In this document: positions 28,720 to 38,678 of the stretch, piece by piece
Layout of the letters: each line of letters opens with the position of its first letter
How positions within the stretch are numbered: position 1 is the stretch's first letter
NCBI GenBank assembly: GCA_947487205.1
Contig: CANKVU010000009.1
Span: 1 to 64,000 of the forward strand
DNA: 64,000 nucleotides
Direction of reading: 5' to 3'
Origin: an uncultured Paracoccaceae bacterium
GTDB taxonomy: Bacteria > Pseudomonadota > Alphaproteobacteria > Rhodobacterales > Rhodobacteraceae
Position numbers and translations under genes: made by a program
Notes under the pieces: generated by a model
Told to the model about the DNA's origin: nothing
What the model saw: only the letters and a program-made list of their open reading frames with translations
Database searches by the model: none

Positions 28720-30294
28720 TTAGGACTTCACGAACATCGACAGCATGCGGCGCGTCACCAGGAACCCGCCCACGATGTTGATGGATGCGATGGCGATGGC
28801 CACGAAGGACAGGATCACGACCAGCCAGTTGCCCGCCCCGACCTGAAGGAGCGCGCCCAGGATGATGATCCCCGACACCGCGTTCGTCACCGCCATGAGC
28901 GGGGTATGAAGGCTGTGCGCCACGCCCCAGATCACCTGGAAGCCGACGAAGCAGGCCAGCGCGAAGACGATGAGGTGGCTCATCAGCGAGGGCGGCGCGA
29001 CGGTGCCGATCGCCAGCATGACGATGGCGCCCAGCGCCAGGAGGCCCACCTGCTGGCGCGTCTCGCGCTTGAAAGCGTCGAATTCCTCCTGGCGCTTTTC
29101 CTCGGCGGTCTTCTCCTTCGGCTTCTCGCTCTTCTTCTGCGTCTGCTTGGGAGAGGGGTCCTCTCGCTTGGGCGGCGGCCACGTCACCTCGCCGCCATGG
29201 GCGATGGTGGAATCGCGGATCACCCGGTCCTCCATGTCGTGGTCGAGCTTGCCGTCCTTCTCGGGCGTCAGGTCGGCCAGCATGTGGCGGATGTTGGTGG
29301 CGTAGAGGCTGGACGATTGCTTGGCCATCCGCGAGGGGAAGTCGGTATAGCCGATGATCGTCACGCCGTTCTCGGTGACGAACTTCTCGTCCTTGCGCGT
29401 CATCTTGCAATTGCCGCCCTTCTCGGCGGCGAGATCGACGATCACCGATCCGGGCTTCATCGCCTGGACCATGTCCTCGGTCCAGAGTTCCGGCGCCTCG
29501 CGGTTCGGGATCAGCGCCGTGGTGATGACGATGTCGATCTCGGGCGCCTGCGCGCGGAACAGCTCCAGCTGCTTTTCCCGGAACTCGGGGCTCGACGGCT
29601 TGGCATAGCCGCCCTCGCCCGACCCGTCGGAACTGTCCTCGAAATCGAGGAACAGGAACTCCGCGCCCATGGATTCGACCTGTTCGGCGGTTTCGGGGCG
29701 CACGTCGAAGGCCTTGACGACGGCCCCGAGCGAGGTCGCCGCGCCGATCGCGGCCAGGCCCGCGACCCCGGTCCCGACCACCAGGACCTGGGCCGGCGGC
29801 ACCTTGCCGGCGGCGGTTACCTGGCCGGTCATGAAGCGGCCGAAATTGTTCGCCGCCTCGATCACGGCGCGGTAGCCGGCGATGTTGGCCATGGAGGACA
29901 GCGCGTCGAGCTTCTGCGCGCGCGAGATGCGCGGCACCATGTCCATCGCCATGAGCGTGGCGCCCTTGTCGGCCGCCTTCTTCATCAGCGCCTCGTTCTC
30001 CGCCGGATAGAAGAAGCTGATGAGCGTCTGCCCCTCGCGCAGCTTCTCGACCTCCGTCTCGGTGGGCGGGCGGACCTTGGCGATCACGTCGGCCTGTTCG
30101 AAGACCGCGTCCGCCGTGTCGACGATCTCGACCCCCGCCTCGCGATAGGCGTCGTCCGTGAAATCGGCGCGCATCCCCGCACCGGCCTCCATCAGGCATT
30201 CATGGCCGAGCTTCTGGATCTGCTGCGCCGAGGCCGGCGTCAGCGCGACCCGCGCTTCCGAGTCCTGGCTTTCCTTGACGACACCGAATTTCAT
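28720..30294 (-). CDS. pntA: NAD(P) transhydrogenase subunit alpha (fused form)
   Basis: A 524-residue alpha subunit. The N-terminal NAD-binding domain I begins [20 protein letters not shown] and has the Rossmann motif [22 protein letters not shown]. The C-terminal 130 residues, after a Lys/Glu-rich linker, carry about four membrane helices. Many alphaproteobacteria split this protein into PntAA and PntAB, but here it is one chain. The ATG at 30294 was chosen because the domain I motif starts there. It is first in the pntA-pntB operon and is divergent from ptsP. Confidence 0.97.
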   Translation of the reverse strand: MKFGVVKESQDSEARVALTPASAQQIQKLGHECLMEAGAGMRADFTDDAYREAGVEIVDTADAVFEQADVIAKVRPPTETEVEKLREGQTLISFFYPAENEALMKKAADKGATLMAMDMVPRISRAQKLDALSSMANIAGYRAVIEAANNFGRFMTGQVTAAGKVPPAQVLVVGTGVAGLAAIGAATSLGAVVKAFDVRPETAEQVESMGAEFLFLDFEDSSDGSGEGGYAKPSSPEFREKQLELFRAQAPEIDIVITTALIPNREAPELWTEDMVQAMKPGSVIVDLAAEKGGNCKMTRKDEKFVTENGVTIIGYTDFPSRMAKQSSSLYATNIRHMLADLTPEKDGKLDHDMEDRVIRDSTIAHGGEVTWPPPKREDPSPKQTQKKSEKPKEKTAEEKRQEEFDAFKRETRQQVGLLALGAIVMLAIGTVAPPSLMSHLIVFALACFVGFQVIWGVAHSLHTPLMAVTNAVSGIIILGALLQVGAGNWLVVILSFVAIAIASINIVGGFLVTRRMLSMFVKS

Positions 30295-30589
30295 CCGTCC
30301 CCCTCTCGTCTGCCTGCGAACCGGTCGATCCGGTCTATCCGGCGCAACATTGTTTCGCAAGCCGGTCCCGTCGTATCGCGGTCGCGGTCGTTGCGGTCTG
30401 CGCGTCCCCGCAGCGAGTTAATGCGCGGGACGGGAATCGCCACTCGCGCGCAACGATCGCCGGCAGAGCGGCGCCGCGGCCTTTTCCCGAAAAGCGGTTC
30501 CGTCCCGGTCGGGATGGCGGTTATGCTCCGGCGTGGTCCCGCCCCGGGCGCGTCGCGGCGGACCGGAACAGGATCGGCGGAAGAGACCC

Positions 30590-32845
30590 ATGCAGCAGTC
30601 CAGCGACAGCGAGAGCCGCAAGCTCCTCCGGCGCCTCAGGGATGCCCTGGCTGAGGAGAGCGAGGGGCAAGAGCGGCTCGACCACATCACGTCCATCATC
30701 GCCGATTCCATGGTGACCGAAGTCTGCTCCATCTATCTCTTCCGCGATGCCGAGACGCTGGAGCTCTGTGCGACCGAGGGGTTGAAGCCCGAGGCCGTCC
30801 ACCAGACGCGGCTGCGCCTCGGCGAGGGGCTGGTGGGCCGCGTCGCGCGGACGGGCAAGTACATCAACGCTGCCGACGCGCCCTCGATGCGCGGCTTCAG
30901 GTACATGCCCGAAACCGGCGAGGAGGCGTATTCCTCCCTGCTCGGCGTGCCGATCCAGCGCCTGGGCGAGAAGCTGGGCGTGCTCGTCGTCCAGTCCAAG
31001 GAAGCGCGCGAATACACCGAGGACGAGATCTACGCGCTCGAGGTCGTCGCCATGGTCCTGGCCGAGATGACCGAGCTCGGCGCCTTCGTCGGCGAGGGGG
31101 CGGCGCTGTCCGCCCGCCACCAGCACCCCGTGCTCTTCCGCGGCACGGCCGGCCAGGAGGGCACGGCGGAAGGCCATGTCTGGCTGCACGAACCCCGCGT
31201 CGTGGTCACGAACCCGATCGCCGAGGACCCCGAGCGGGAGAAGGCCCGCCTGACCGCGGCGATCGAGGATCTGCGCGTCTCGGTCGACGACATGATGAAC
31301 GGCGCCGGGATGACCGCCGACAAGGACCAGCGCGAGGTGCTCGAAACCTATCGCATGTTCGCCCGCTCGCAGGGCTGGATGCGCCGCATGTGCGAGGATA
31401 TCGACCGCGGCCTCTCGGCCGAGGCGGCGGTGGAGAAGGAGCAGTCGAATGCCCGGACGCGGCTCCAGAGCGCGCCGGACGTCTATATCCGCGAGCGGAT
31501 GCACGATCTCGACGACCTGTCGCGGCGCCTGTTGCGCCTGCTGACCGGACAGGGGACCGAGACCGGCGCGGAGATGCCCCCGGACCCGATCCTGGTGGCG
31601 CGCAGCATCGGCCCCGGGGACCTTCTCGATTACGGCCGGTCCCTGAAGGGGATCATCCTCGAACAGGGCTCGGTCGGCAGCCACGCCGCGGTGGTCGCCC
31701 GGGCGCTGGCGATCCCCCTCGTCATCCATGCCGAGAACATCACCACCGAGGCGCTGAACGGCGATCACGTGCTCGTCGACGGCGAGAACGGCGTCGTCCA
31801 CCTGCGCCCCGAGGACAACATCGTCAACGCCTTCCGCGACAAGATCGCGATGCAGGCGAAGGCCCAGGAACGCTACCGCGACCTGCGGGGCCTGCCGGCC
31901 GAGACGCTCTGCGGTGCGCGCGTGACGCTGACGATGAATGCCGGCCTGATCGCCGACCTGCCCTCGCTCGACGGCTCGGGGGCCGAGGGCGTGGGCCTGT
32001 TCCGGACCGAATTGCAGTTCCTGGCCAACCGCTCCATGCCCCGGCGGGGCGAACTCGCCCGCCTCTACGGCCGGGTGATGGACGCCGCGCACGGCAAGCC
32101 CGTCGTCTTCCGGACGCTCGATATCGGGTCGGACAAGATCCTGCCCTACATGAAGCGCCCCGAGGAGCCGAACCCGGCGCTGGGATGGCGCGCGATCCGG
32201 GTCGGGCTCGACCGCAAGGGCGTGATGAGGATGCAGCTTCAGGCACTGATCCGCGCGGCCGCGAACCGCCCGCTCTGGGTCATGTTCCCGTTCATCGTCC
32301 AGCTCGACGAGTTCCGCTGCGCCCGCGCCATGGTCGACGACGAGATCGAGCGCGAGCGGGTGCTCGGCCACGACCTTCCGACCGAGGTCCGCGTCGGCGC
32401 CATGGTCGAGACGCCGTCGATGGCGTTCTGCCCCCGCGCCTTCTACGAGGAGGCGGATTTCGTCTCCATCGGCGGCAACGACCTGAAGATGTTCTTCTTC
32501 GCCGCCGACCGCGAGAACGAGCGGGTCCGGCGGCGCTACGACACGCTCAACGTGAGCTTTCTGAACCTGCTGTCGATGATCATCGACCGATGCGCCGAAA
32601 CCGGGACGCCCGTCAGCTTCTGCGGAGAGGATGCCGGCCGACCGCTCGAGGCGCTGTGCTTCGCGGCCATCGGGCTGCGGTCGCTGTCGATGCGGCCGGC
32701 CTCGATCGGCCCGGTCAAGCACCTGCTGCGCCGCGTGGACCTCGAAGAGGCGCGCGCGACCATCGACGAGGCCCGCCGCGGCGACGTGCAGAGCGTCCGC
32801 GAGGCGATGAACCAGTGGCTGACCGACAGCGTCAGCCGCGGCTGA
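30590..32845 (+). CDS. ptsP: PTS enzyme I, nitrogen type (EI-Ntr)
   Basis: A 751-residue PEP:protein phosphotransferase that phosphorylates an NPr/HPr-type carrier. An N-terminal GAF domain (about residues 25-165) sets it apart from sugar-type enzyme I. The phospho-accepting histidine is His365 in GSVGSHAAVVARA. The PEP-binding TIM barrel has GLFRTELQFL, TLDIGSDKILPY and, near the end, VSFCGEDAGRPLEALC. The carrier in this genome is probably the ptsH product at 8.6 kb, and the acceptor is the mannose-family EIIA next to it. The start ATG at 30590 was chosen for the family N-terminus. A 295-base gap separates it from pntA. No firm regulatory site is visible in that gap. Confidence 0.95.
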   Translation: MQQSSDSESRKLLRRLRDALAEESEGQERLDHITSIIADSMVTEVCSIYLFRDAETLELCATEGLKPEAVHQTRLRLGEGLVGRVARTGKYINAADAPSMRGFRYMPETGEEAYSSLLGVPIQRLGEKLGVLVVQSKEAREYTEDEIYALEVVAMVLAEMTELGAFVGEGAALSARHQHPVLFRGTAGQEGTAEGHVWLHEPRVVVTNPIAEDPEREKARLTAAIEDLRVSVDDMMNGAGMTADKDQREVLETYRMFARSQGWMRRMCEDIDRGLSAEAAVEKEQSNARTRLQSAPDVYIRERMHDLDDLSRRLLRLLTGQGTETGAEMPPDPILVARSIGPGDLLDYGRSLKGIILEQGSVGSHAAVVARALAIPLVIHAENITTEALNGDHVLVDGENGVVHLRPEDNIVNAFRDKIAMQAKAQERYRDLRGLPAETLCGARVTLTMNAGLIADLPSLDGSGAEGVGLFRTELQFLANRSMPRRGELARLYGRVMDAAHGKPVVFRTLDIGSDKILPYMKRPEEPNPALGWRAIRVGLDRKGVMRMQLQALIRAAANRPLWVMFPFIVQLDEFRCARAMVDDEIERERVLGHDLPTEVRVGAMVETPSMAFCPRAFYEEADFVSIGGNDLKMFFFAADRENERVRRRYDTLNVSFLNLLSMIIDRCAETGTPVSFCGEDAGRPLEALCFAAIGLRSLSMRPASIGPVKHLLRRVDLEEARATIDEARRGDVQSVREAMNQWLTDSVSRG

Positions 32846-32848
32846 GGC

Positions 32849-33622
32849 TCAGCGCACCATCTTGGGCGGCGACACGCGCAGGCGGAACTCGGTCAGCAGC
32901 ACCTCGACATCGACGCCGCTGTCGCGGGCCAAGGCGCGCAGGCCGAAATAGACGCGGGCCATCTCCTGGTAGTAGCTCGTGAAGGCGTAATTCGTCGCCG
33001 CCCCCGCCGCCGCGCCGATCAGCGGCACGGTCTGGGCGGCGAGCTTCTGGCCCAGGACGGTGGCCAGCCGCGGGGCGATGCGGGCGATGATCCCGTGGAT
33101 CGCCGTCCCGGTCAGCGTGATGCGCGCGGAGAGGAACGCCATGTCGGTGCCGTCGTCGCGCGCCAGCGGGCCCGCCGCCGCGAAGATCTGCAGGCAATGC
33201 GCCCGCACGACCGGATCTTCGGGATCGAAGCCCTGATCGGCGGCGATCCCCTGGATCGCGCGCAGGAGCACCGTCGTCGTCACCGGCAATTCGGCCAGGG
33301 CCGTGGGCAAGCCCCCGACGCCGCCCATCGCCCCCATCGTGCTCGTCGCCACGGTGTTGAGCCAGTCGGGCCGGTCGCGCCACCGCCCCCGGCTGTAGCG
33401 CGCGGCATCGAAGGCCACTTCGAGCGCGCGGCGGGTGGCCCGGTCCAGCCCGTCCCGGACGGTCATGGGCAGGCGGCCCAGCAGATCCTCGGCCTGCCCG
33501 CCGACGAGGCTGAGGACCTGCATGCCGACGCCGTCGGCCTGGCGGAAACGGAGCGCGAGCCTGTCGAGCTCGGCCTCGATCTCGGGAGCGAGCTGATCGC
33601 TGGGGATGGGTTCGGTTGTCAT
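32849..33622 (-). CDS. EcsC-family protein
   Basis: A 257-residue EcsC-domain protein of unknown biochemical role. Family features are VLSLVGGQAEDLLGRLP, the hydrophobic Gly-rich patch MGAMGGVGGLPTALAELPVTTTVLLRAIQ, and IGAAAGAATNYAFTSYYQEMARVYFGLR near the C-terminus. Hydrophobic stretches suggest membrane association. It overlaps the upstream GNAT gene by ATGA, so the two are coupled. It converges on ptsP with only three bases between them. Confidence 0.88.
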   Translation of the reverse strand: MTTEPIPSDQLAPEIEAELDRLALRFRQADGVGMQVLSLVGGQAEDLLGRLPMTVRDGLDRATRRALEVAFDAARYSRGRWRDRPDWLNTVATSTMGAMGGVGGLPTALAELPVTTTVLLRAIQGIAADQGFDPEDPVVRAHCLQIFAAAGPLARDDGTDMAFLSARITLTGTAIHGIIARIAPRLATVLGQKLAAQTVPLIGAAAGAATNYAFTSYYQEMARVYFGLRALARDSGVDVEVLLTEFRLRVSPPKMVR

Positions 33623-34128
33623 GACCCTTCAAATGGTGATGCGTGCGGGGGTTCCAAGGCCCGCGTGACCAGGCCGGAGAGGCCGTCCCAGGCACCGGGT
33701 GCCAGGGCGAGGCCGAGGACGCGGTCCGGGTTGGTGGGGGGCGGCATCTCCACCCCGTCGAGGCGGGAGAAGCCGAACCGCCCGTAATAGGGGGCGTCGC
33801 CCACCAGCATGGTGCGGACATGGCCCAGCGCGGCGGCCCGGTCCAGGCTCGACTGGATGAGATAGGCGCCCAGCCCCTCGCCCTGCCGCGTGGGGTGGAC
33901 GGCCACCGGGCCGAGGAGGAGGCTCGCCGCGCCGCCCACCCGCACCGGCCAGTAGCGGATGGCGCCGCCGACGATCCCGTCCTCCCTGGAGACGAGGCAC
34001 AGGGGCGCGATCGGGGGGACCCCTTCGCGCAGGCGGTAGGAGGACAGGAGCTCGCGTCCGGGCGCGAAGCTCAGGTCGAAAAGTTGTTCGACCTGCCAGT
34101 GATCTTCGGGCCGTTCCTCCACCAGCAT
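33619..34128 (-). CDS. GNAT-family N-acetyltransferase
   Basis: A 169-residue GNAT enzyme of the YhbS-like group (COG3153). The acetyl-CoA-binding motif is seen as LGPVAVHPTRQGEGLGAYLIQSSLDRA, followed by VLVGDAPYYGRFGFSRL in this subfamily's form. The acceptor molecule is unknown. It is translationally coupled to the EcsC gene. Confidence 0.88.
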   Translation of the reverse strand: MLVEERPEDHWQVEQLFDLSFAPGRELLSSYRLREGVPPIAPLCLVSREDGIVGGAIRYWPVRVGGAASLLLGPVAVHPTRQGEGLGAYLIQSSLDRAAALGHVRTMLVGDAPYYGRFGFSRLDGVEMPPPTNPDRVLGLALAPGAWDGLSGLVTRALEPPHASPFEGS

Positions 34129-34375
34129 GCGATCCGTCCCCTCGCGACTGGCGCGCCGCGTAGCACGGCCCTAGATCGTCGGCAAACGGGTGGGACCGTC
34201 GGTGCGGGTGGCGGTCCGCCGCCCCGGAATCCGGCGCCGGACCTCTGTCCGCCGAACGCCCGTCCCTTGCCGGCTTCGCGCCGGATACGGGCCGGACACG
34301 CGCCGGCCCGGCGTCACGACATCGGCGGGACGGCCCCGTCAACGCCCGCATACCAGCTCTCGCAGGAGATCCGAG

Positions 34376-34981
34376 ATGTTCTATCGCCCCGAAGACGGCC
34401 ACGGCCTGCCCCACAACCCCTTCGCCGCCATCGTCGCGCCGCGACCCATAGGCTGGATCTCCACCCGCGGATCGGACGGGTCCGAGAACCTCGCGCCCTA
34501 TTCGTTCTTCAACGCGGTGGCCTACACGCCGCCGCAGGTGATCTTCTCCTCCACCAGCGCGAAGCCGGACCGGGACGGGACCAAGGACAGCGTGGCCAAC
34601 ATCCGCGAGATGGGGGTGTTCTGCTGCAACATCGTCTCGCGCGCGCTGGCCGAGCCGATGAACGACAGTTCGGGCGCCTATGAGCGGGGCACGGACGAGT
34701 TCGACCTGGCGGAACTCGAGCGGAAGCCGTGCGAGACCATCGACTGCTCCTACGTCGCCGCCGCGCCCGCGGTGCTCGAATGCCGGATGACGCAGATCGT
34801 CGAGCTGGCGGGCAAGGCGAACCTGATGGTGATCGGCGAGGTGACGGGCATCCGCATCCGCGACGAACATCTGGTGGACGGACGGTTCGACGTGTTGAGC
34901 TTCCACCCCGTGGCGCGGCTCGGCTACCGCGACTATGCCGCGGTGACCGAGCTGTTCCAGATGAGCCGGCCGGGGGAATAG
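34376..34981 (+). CDS. Flavin reductase-like (FMN-binding) protein
   Basis: A 201-residue protein of the flavin reductase/split-barrel flavin-binding family. FAAIVAPRPIGWISTRGSDG and LAPYSFFNAVAYTPPQVIFSS form the FMN-binding region. A role as oxidoreductase or as the reductase component of a monooxygenase is possible, but no monooxygenase is adjacent. The ATG at 34376 follows CAGGAGATCCGAG. The 247-base gap upstream, shared with the divergent GNAT gene, shows no feature I can name. Confidence 0.87.
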   Translation: MFYRPEDGHGLPHNPFAAIVAPRPIGWISTRGSDGSENLAPYSFFNAVAYTPPQVIFSSTSAKPDRDGTKDSVANIREMGVFCCNIVSRALAEPMNDSSGAYERGTDEFDLAELERKPCETIDCSYVAAAPAVLECRMTQIVELAGKANLMVIGEVTGIRIRDEHLVDGRFDVLSFHPVARLGYRDYAAVTELFQMSRPGE

Positions 34982-35001
34982 CCCCCCGGCCGCCCGCCTT
35001 C

Positions 35002-36381
35002 TCAGAGCCCGGCGGCGGCGACCGCCTTGACGGTGGCATCGACGATGCGGTCGGCCTCCTCGCGGTTGAGGCTGAACGGCGGGGCGAAGCCCAGGATGTC
35101 GCCGCCCGGCATGGCGCGGCCGATGACGTGGTGCTTGGCCAGCTCGCCCACGACCTTGGCGCCGATCTTCTTCGACGGGTCGTAGAACTTGCGCCGCTCC
35201 TTGTCCTCGACGAATTCCACGGCACAGAGCATCCCCTCGCCCCGGACCTCGCCGACATGCGGGTGGTCGCCCAGCGCGTCCTGCATCCGTTCGTTGAGAT
35301 AGGTGCCGACCTCGCCCGCGTTCTGCACCAGCTTCAGGTCGTCGATGAGCTGCAGGTTGGCGACGCCGGCGGCGGCCCCGATCGGGTGGGCGGAATAGGT
35401 CCAGCCATGGCCCAGAGGCCCGAACTCGTCGGTGCCCTGCTCCAGCACTTTCCACATCTTCTCGCTGACGATGGAGCCCGAGAGCGGCGCGTAGGCCGAG
35501 GTCAGCCCCTTGGCGATGGTGATGAGGTCGGGCTTCAGGCCGTAATGCTCGGAGCCGAACATGGTGCCGAGGCGCCCGAAGCCGGTCACGACCTCGTCGG
35601 CGACGAGCAGGATGTCGTGCTTCTCCAGGATCGGCTGGATCGCCTCCCAGTAGCCCGCGGGCGGGGGCACGATGCCGCCGGTGCCGAGCAGCGGCTCGGC
35701 CCAGAAGGCGGCGATGGTGTCGGCGCCCTCGCGCTCGATCATCTCCTCGAGGTCCTGCGCGCACTGGGCGACGAACTCCGCCTCGGACTGGTCGGCGTTC
35801 TCGCGCCGGTAATAGTAGGGCGCGGTCGTGTGCATGATCGGCGCCATCGGCAGGTCGAACTTCTCGTGGAAGAGCGGCAGGCCGGTGAGCGAGCCGGTCA
35901 TGATCCCCGAGCCGTGATAGCCCCGCCAGCGCGAGATGATCTTCTTCTTCTCCGGGCGCCCGCGCACGTTGTTGTAGTACCAGACGAGCTTGATGTTGGT
36001 CTCGTTCGCGTCCGATCCGCCCAGGCCGTAATAGACCTTGGACATGTGACCGGGCGCGCGGTCCATGATCATCTTCGACAGGGTGATCGAGGCCTCGGTG
36101 CCGTGGCCCACATAGGCGTGGTAATAGGCCAGCTCATGCGCCTGTTTCGCGATCGCCTCGGCGATCTCGCGGCGGCCGTAGCCCACGTTGACGCAGTAGA
36201 GCCCGGCGAAGCCGTCGAGCCAGCGCTGGCCCTCCCGGTCCTCGATATGGACGCCCTCGGCGGTCTTGATGATGCGGGCGGTCGATTCGCCGCGCGCGTG
36301 CTGGGCCAGGTGCGTGGAAGGGTGCAGGAAGGTCTCCCGGTCCCACTGGTCGAGCTTGTCGTTCCTCAGTAGCTGGTTCAT
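35002..36381 (-). CDS. doeD: Class III aminotransferase, probable L-2,4-diaminobutyrate transaminase
   Basis: A 459-residue PLP-dependent class III (omega) aminotransferase. GSDANETNIKLVWYY, the LLVADEVVTGFGRLG aspartate that holds the PLP pyridine, and the Schiff-base lysine in ITIAKGLTSAYAPLSG are present. Taken alone it could act on putrescine, GABA or taurine. Its neighbours are a semialdehyde dehydrogenase, an Lrp-type regulator and divergent ectoine hydrolase and deacetylase genes. This places it as the enzyme converting 2,4-diaminobutyrate to aspartate semialdehyde in ectoine breakdown. It lies 21 bases downstream of doeC. Confidence 0.8.
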   Translation of the reverse strand: MNQLLRNDKLDQWDRETFLHPSTHLAQHARGESTARIIKTAEGVHIEDREGQRWLDGFAGLYCVNVGYGRREIAEAIAKQAHELAYYHAYVGHGTEASITLSKMIMDRAPGHMSKVYYGLGGSDANETNIKLVWYYNNVRGRPEKKKIISRWRGYHGSGIMTGSLTGLPLFHEKFDLPMAPIMHTTAPYYYRRENADQSEAEFVAQCAQDLEEMIEREGADTIAAFWAEPLLGTGGIVPPPAGYWEAIQPILEKHDILLVADEVVTGFGRLGTMFGSEHYGLKPDLITIAKGLTSAYAPLSGSIVSEKMWKVLEQGTDEFGPLGHGWTYSAHPIGAAAGVANLQLIDDLKLVQNAGEVGTYLNERMQDALGDHPHVGEVRGEGMLCAVEFVEDKERRKFYDPSKKIGAKVVGELAKHHVIGRAMPGGDILGFAPPFSLNREEADRIVDATVKAVAAAGL

Positions 36382-36402
36382 TGGTCTTGTCCTTTCCGAC
36401 GC

Positions 36403-37878
36403 TCAGGCCCAGTCTCGGCAAACATATTTAATTTCCATAAATTCCTGCATGCCGAGCCTCGCGCCCTCGCGCCCCAGGCCCGACTGCTTGACGCCGCCGA
36501 AGGGGATCGGGGGGCCGGTGACCTTGGTGCGGTTCACCGCCACCATCCCGAATTGCAGGGCCCGGCTGACCCGGTAGATCCGGCGCGGATCGAGCGAGTG
36601 CAGATAGGCCACCAGCCCGTACTCGGTGGCGTTGGCGCGCGCAATCACCTCCTCCTCGGTGTCGAAGGGGGTGATGGGGGCGACCGGGCCGAACGTCTCC
36701 TCGGCCATGATCAGGGCCTCGTCGGTTACGTCCTTGAGGACCGTGGGCGCGTAGAAGAGCGGCCCGAGATCCATCCGCTCGCCGCCGCAGAGGAGGGTGG
36801 CGCCCTTTTCGAGCGCGTCGGCGACATGCTCCTCCTGCTTGGCCACCGCCTTCTCGTTCATCAGCGGGCCGATATCGGGATCGTCCATGCCGGTGCCGAC
36901 GGTCAGCGCCTTCGCGGCCTCGGTGAACTTCTCGCAGAAGGCGTCGTAGACGTCGCGGTGGACGTAGATGCGGTTGGCGCCGAGGCAGTCCTGGCCCGAG
37001 GTCGCGAACTTGGCCTTGATCGTCTCGGCCACGGCCTCGTCGAGGTCGCAGTTCGGGAACACGATGACGGGGGCGTGGCCGCCGAGCTCCATCACCAGCT
37101 TCTTCACCGTCTGGGCGCTGTCGCGGTAGAGGAGGCGCCCGACCTCGGTCGAGCCGGTGAAGCTCAGGGCCCGGACGCGGCTGTCGGCGGTCCAGGGCGG
37201 CACGACGGTGGAGGCGCGGCCGGTGACCACGTTGAAGACGCCCGCGGGGATCCCGGCGCGCTCGGCCAGCTCGGCGAGCGCGAGCGCGGAGAACGGCGTC
37301 TCGTGGCTCGGATGGGAGACGACAGTGCAGCCGGCGGCGATGGCGGCGGCGGCCTTGCGCGTCAGCATGGCGGAGGGGAAGTTCCAGGGCGTGATCAGCG
37401 CGGCCACGCCCATGGGCTCCAGCCACAGTTCCACCTCGGCGTCGTGCATGTGCGAGGTGACGCCCTCGACATTCGGGCGCTTGGCCTCCTCGGCGTAGTA
37501 TTCGACGAAGGACGCGGCGTACTCGATCTCGCCCCGCGCCTCGGAGACGGGCTTGCCCTGTTCGAGGACCATGATCCGCGCCAGGTCCTCCTTGTGTTCG
37601 ATCATCAGGTCGAACCAGCGGCGCAGGATCGCCGAGCGCTCCTGCGGCAGGCGGTAGGACCAGCCGGGAAAGGCCGCGTGGGCGGCGTCCACGGCCGCCG
37701 CGCTGTCCTCGGCCGAGAGGCTCGCCACGTCGCCGAGCCGGTCGCCGGTCGCGGGGTCGGTCACGGCGAAGGTCTCGCCGCTGGTCGCGCCGGTCCACTT
37801 GCCGGCGATGTAGGAGAACAGGCGGACGAGGCGCTTGTCCTCGATCGCGCGGCAGGCCGACAATTCGGTCTGGGTCAT
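36403..37878 (-). CDS. doeC: NAD-dependent semialdehyde dehydrogenase, probable aspartate-semialdehyde oxidising
   Basis: A 491-residue aldehyde dehydrogenase of the succinate-semialdehyde type. Asn166 in PWNFP, Glu264 in LVMELGG and Cys298 in SGQDC form the catalytic set. Context makes it the last ectoine-degradation step, aspartate semialdehyde to aspartate. Two positions differ from the usual family text: the KPS.ETP cofactor motif reads SHPSHETP (His189 for Lys), and LGGNAP reads LGGHAP (His268). The ATG at 37878 has GAGGTG at good spacing. A longer start at 37911 is possible. It is followed by doeD and preceded by doeX on the same strand, after a 128-base gap with no clear terminator. 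Confidence 0.8.
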   Translation of the reverse strand: MTQTELSACRAIEDKRLVRLFSYIAGKWTGATSGETFAVTDPATGDRLGDVASLSAEDSAAAVDAAHAAFPGWSYRLPQERSAILRRWFDLMIEHKEDLARIMVLEQGKPVSEARGEIEYAASFVEYYAEEAKRPNVEGVTSHMHDAEVELWLEPMGVAALITPWNFPSAMLTRKAAAAIAAGCTVVSHPSHETPFSALALAELAERAGIPAGVFNVVTGRASTVVPPWTADSRVRALSFTGSTEVGRLLYRDSAQTVKKLVMELGGHAPVIVFPNCDLDEAVAETIKAKFATSGQDCLGANRIYVHRDVYDAFCEKFTEAAKALTVGTGMDDPDIGPLMNEKAVAKQEEHVADALEKGATLLCGGERMDLGPLFYAPTVLKDVTDEALIMAEETFGPVAPITPFDTEEEVIARANATEYGLVAYLHSLDPRRIYRVSRALQFGMVAVNRTKVTGPPIPFGGVKQSGLGREGARLGMQEFMEIKYVCRDWA

Positions 37879-38006
37879 GGCATGCACCTCGGTTGTCTGG
37901 ATCGCGGCCATCCTGCCCCGGTCCGGGCAGAGGGCGGGTCCGTTTCCGGCCCCGCGGCGAGGCAAACCCTCTCGGCGATCGCGGCCGCGGAGAGGATTCC
38001 TCTCGA

Positions 38007-38492
38007 TCAGGTGTCGCCGCGGGCCAGAAGCTCGAAGGGCGGGGGGGCGGGCCCCTTGACCGCCTTCGTCACGATGTAGGTGTAGTAGCGCGCCAGCCCC
38101 ATGCGGCTGTCGAGCATGTCGTCGACCAGGCGCTGATAGGCGTCGATGTCCCGCGTGACGATCTGGAGCAGGTAATCGAAGCCCCCCCCCAGCCCCCAGA
38201 CGGCGGTGATCTCGTCGTAATCCTGGACCGCGCGCTCGAAGGCCCGCATCCGCTCGGCGGTGTGGTCGCGCAGCTCGGCGGCGAGGAAGACGGTGACGTG
38301 GGGGGCCACCTTCTTGAGGTCGACGCGGGCGTGGTAGCTTTCGATCAGGCCGGCATCCTCGAGCCGCTTGAGCCGGTTCCAGGCCGGCGTGGGCGAGAGG
38401 CCGACGCGTTCGGCGAGCGCGGTCTTGGACATGCGCCCGTCCTCGGACAAGGCGGCGAGGATCGCGAGGTCGCGGGCGTCGAGCGCGATCAC
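38007..38492 (-). CDS. doeX: Lrp/AsnC-family regulator of the ectoine genes
   Basis: A 161-residue regulator that starts with GTG at 38492 behind GGAGG. The winged helix-turn-helix is RMSKTALAERVGLSPTPAWNRLKRLEDAGLI. The C-terminal ligand-binding (RAM) domain carries ITAVWGLGGGFDYLLQIVTRDIDAYQRLVDD. Ectoine catabolic clusters commonly include such a gene (doeX in Halomonas, asnC in Ruegeria). It lies between the divergent doeA-doeB2 and the downstream doeC-doeD, so it is well placed to sense a pathway amine and control both arms. The binding site would be in the 186-base gap before doeA, but I could not define it. Confidence 0.85.
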   Translation of the reverse strand: MIALDARDLAILAALSEDGRMSKTALAERVGLSPTPAWNRLKRLEDAGLIESYHARVDLKKVAPHVTVFLAAELRDHTAERMRAFERAVQDYDEITAVWGLGGGFDYLLQIVTRDIDAYQRLVDDMLDSRMGLARYYTYIVTKAVKGPAPPPFELLARGDT

Positions 38493-38678
38493 GGGCGGGC
38501 CTCCGGTCCCGGTCGGTGCGTGCGCGGCATCATCGGCCTGTCCCTCGATCCGTCCTCGCGCCAGCCATAACGCCGCCGCCGCGCCGCGCCAAGACTGGAC
38601 GGCCGGCGGGGACGGGCCACCTCTTGACCCGCGTGCCGATTTGGCCTTCCCCTCGCCCAGCCCCCCTTGGAGGAACGC

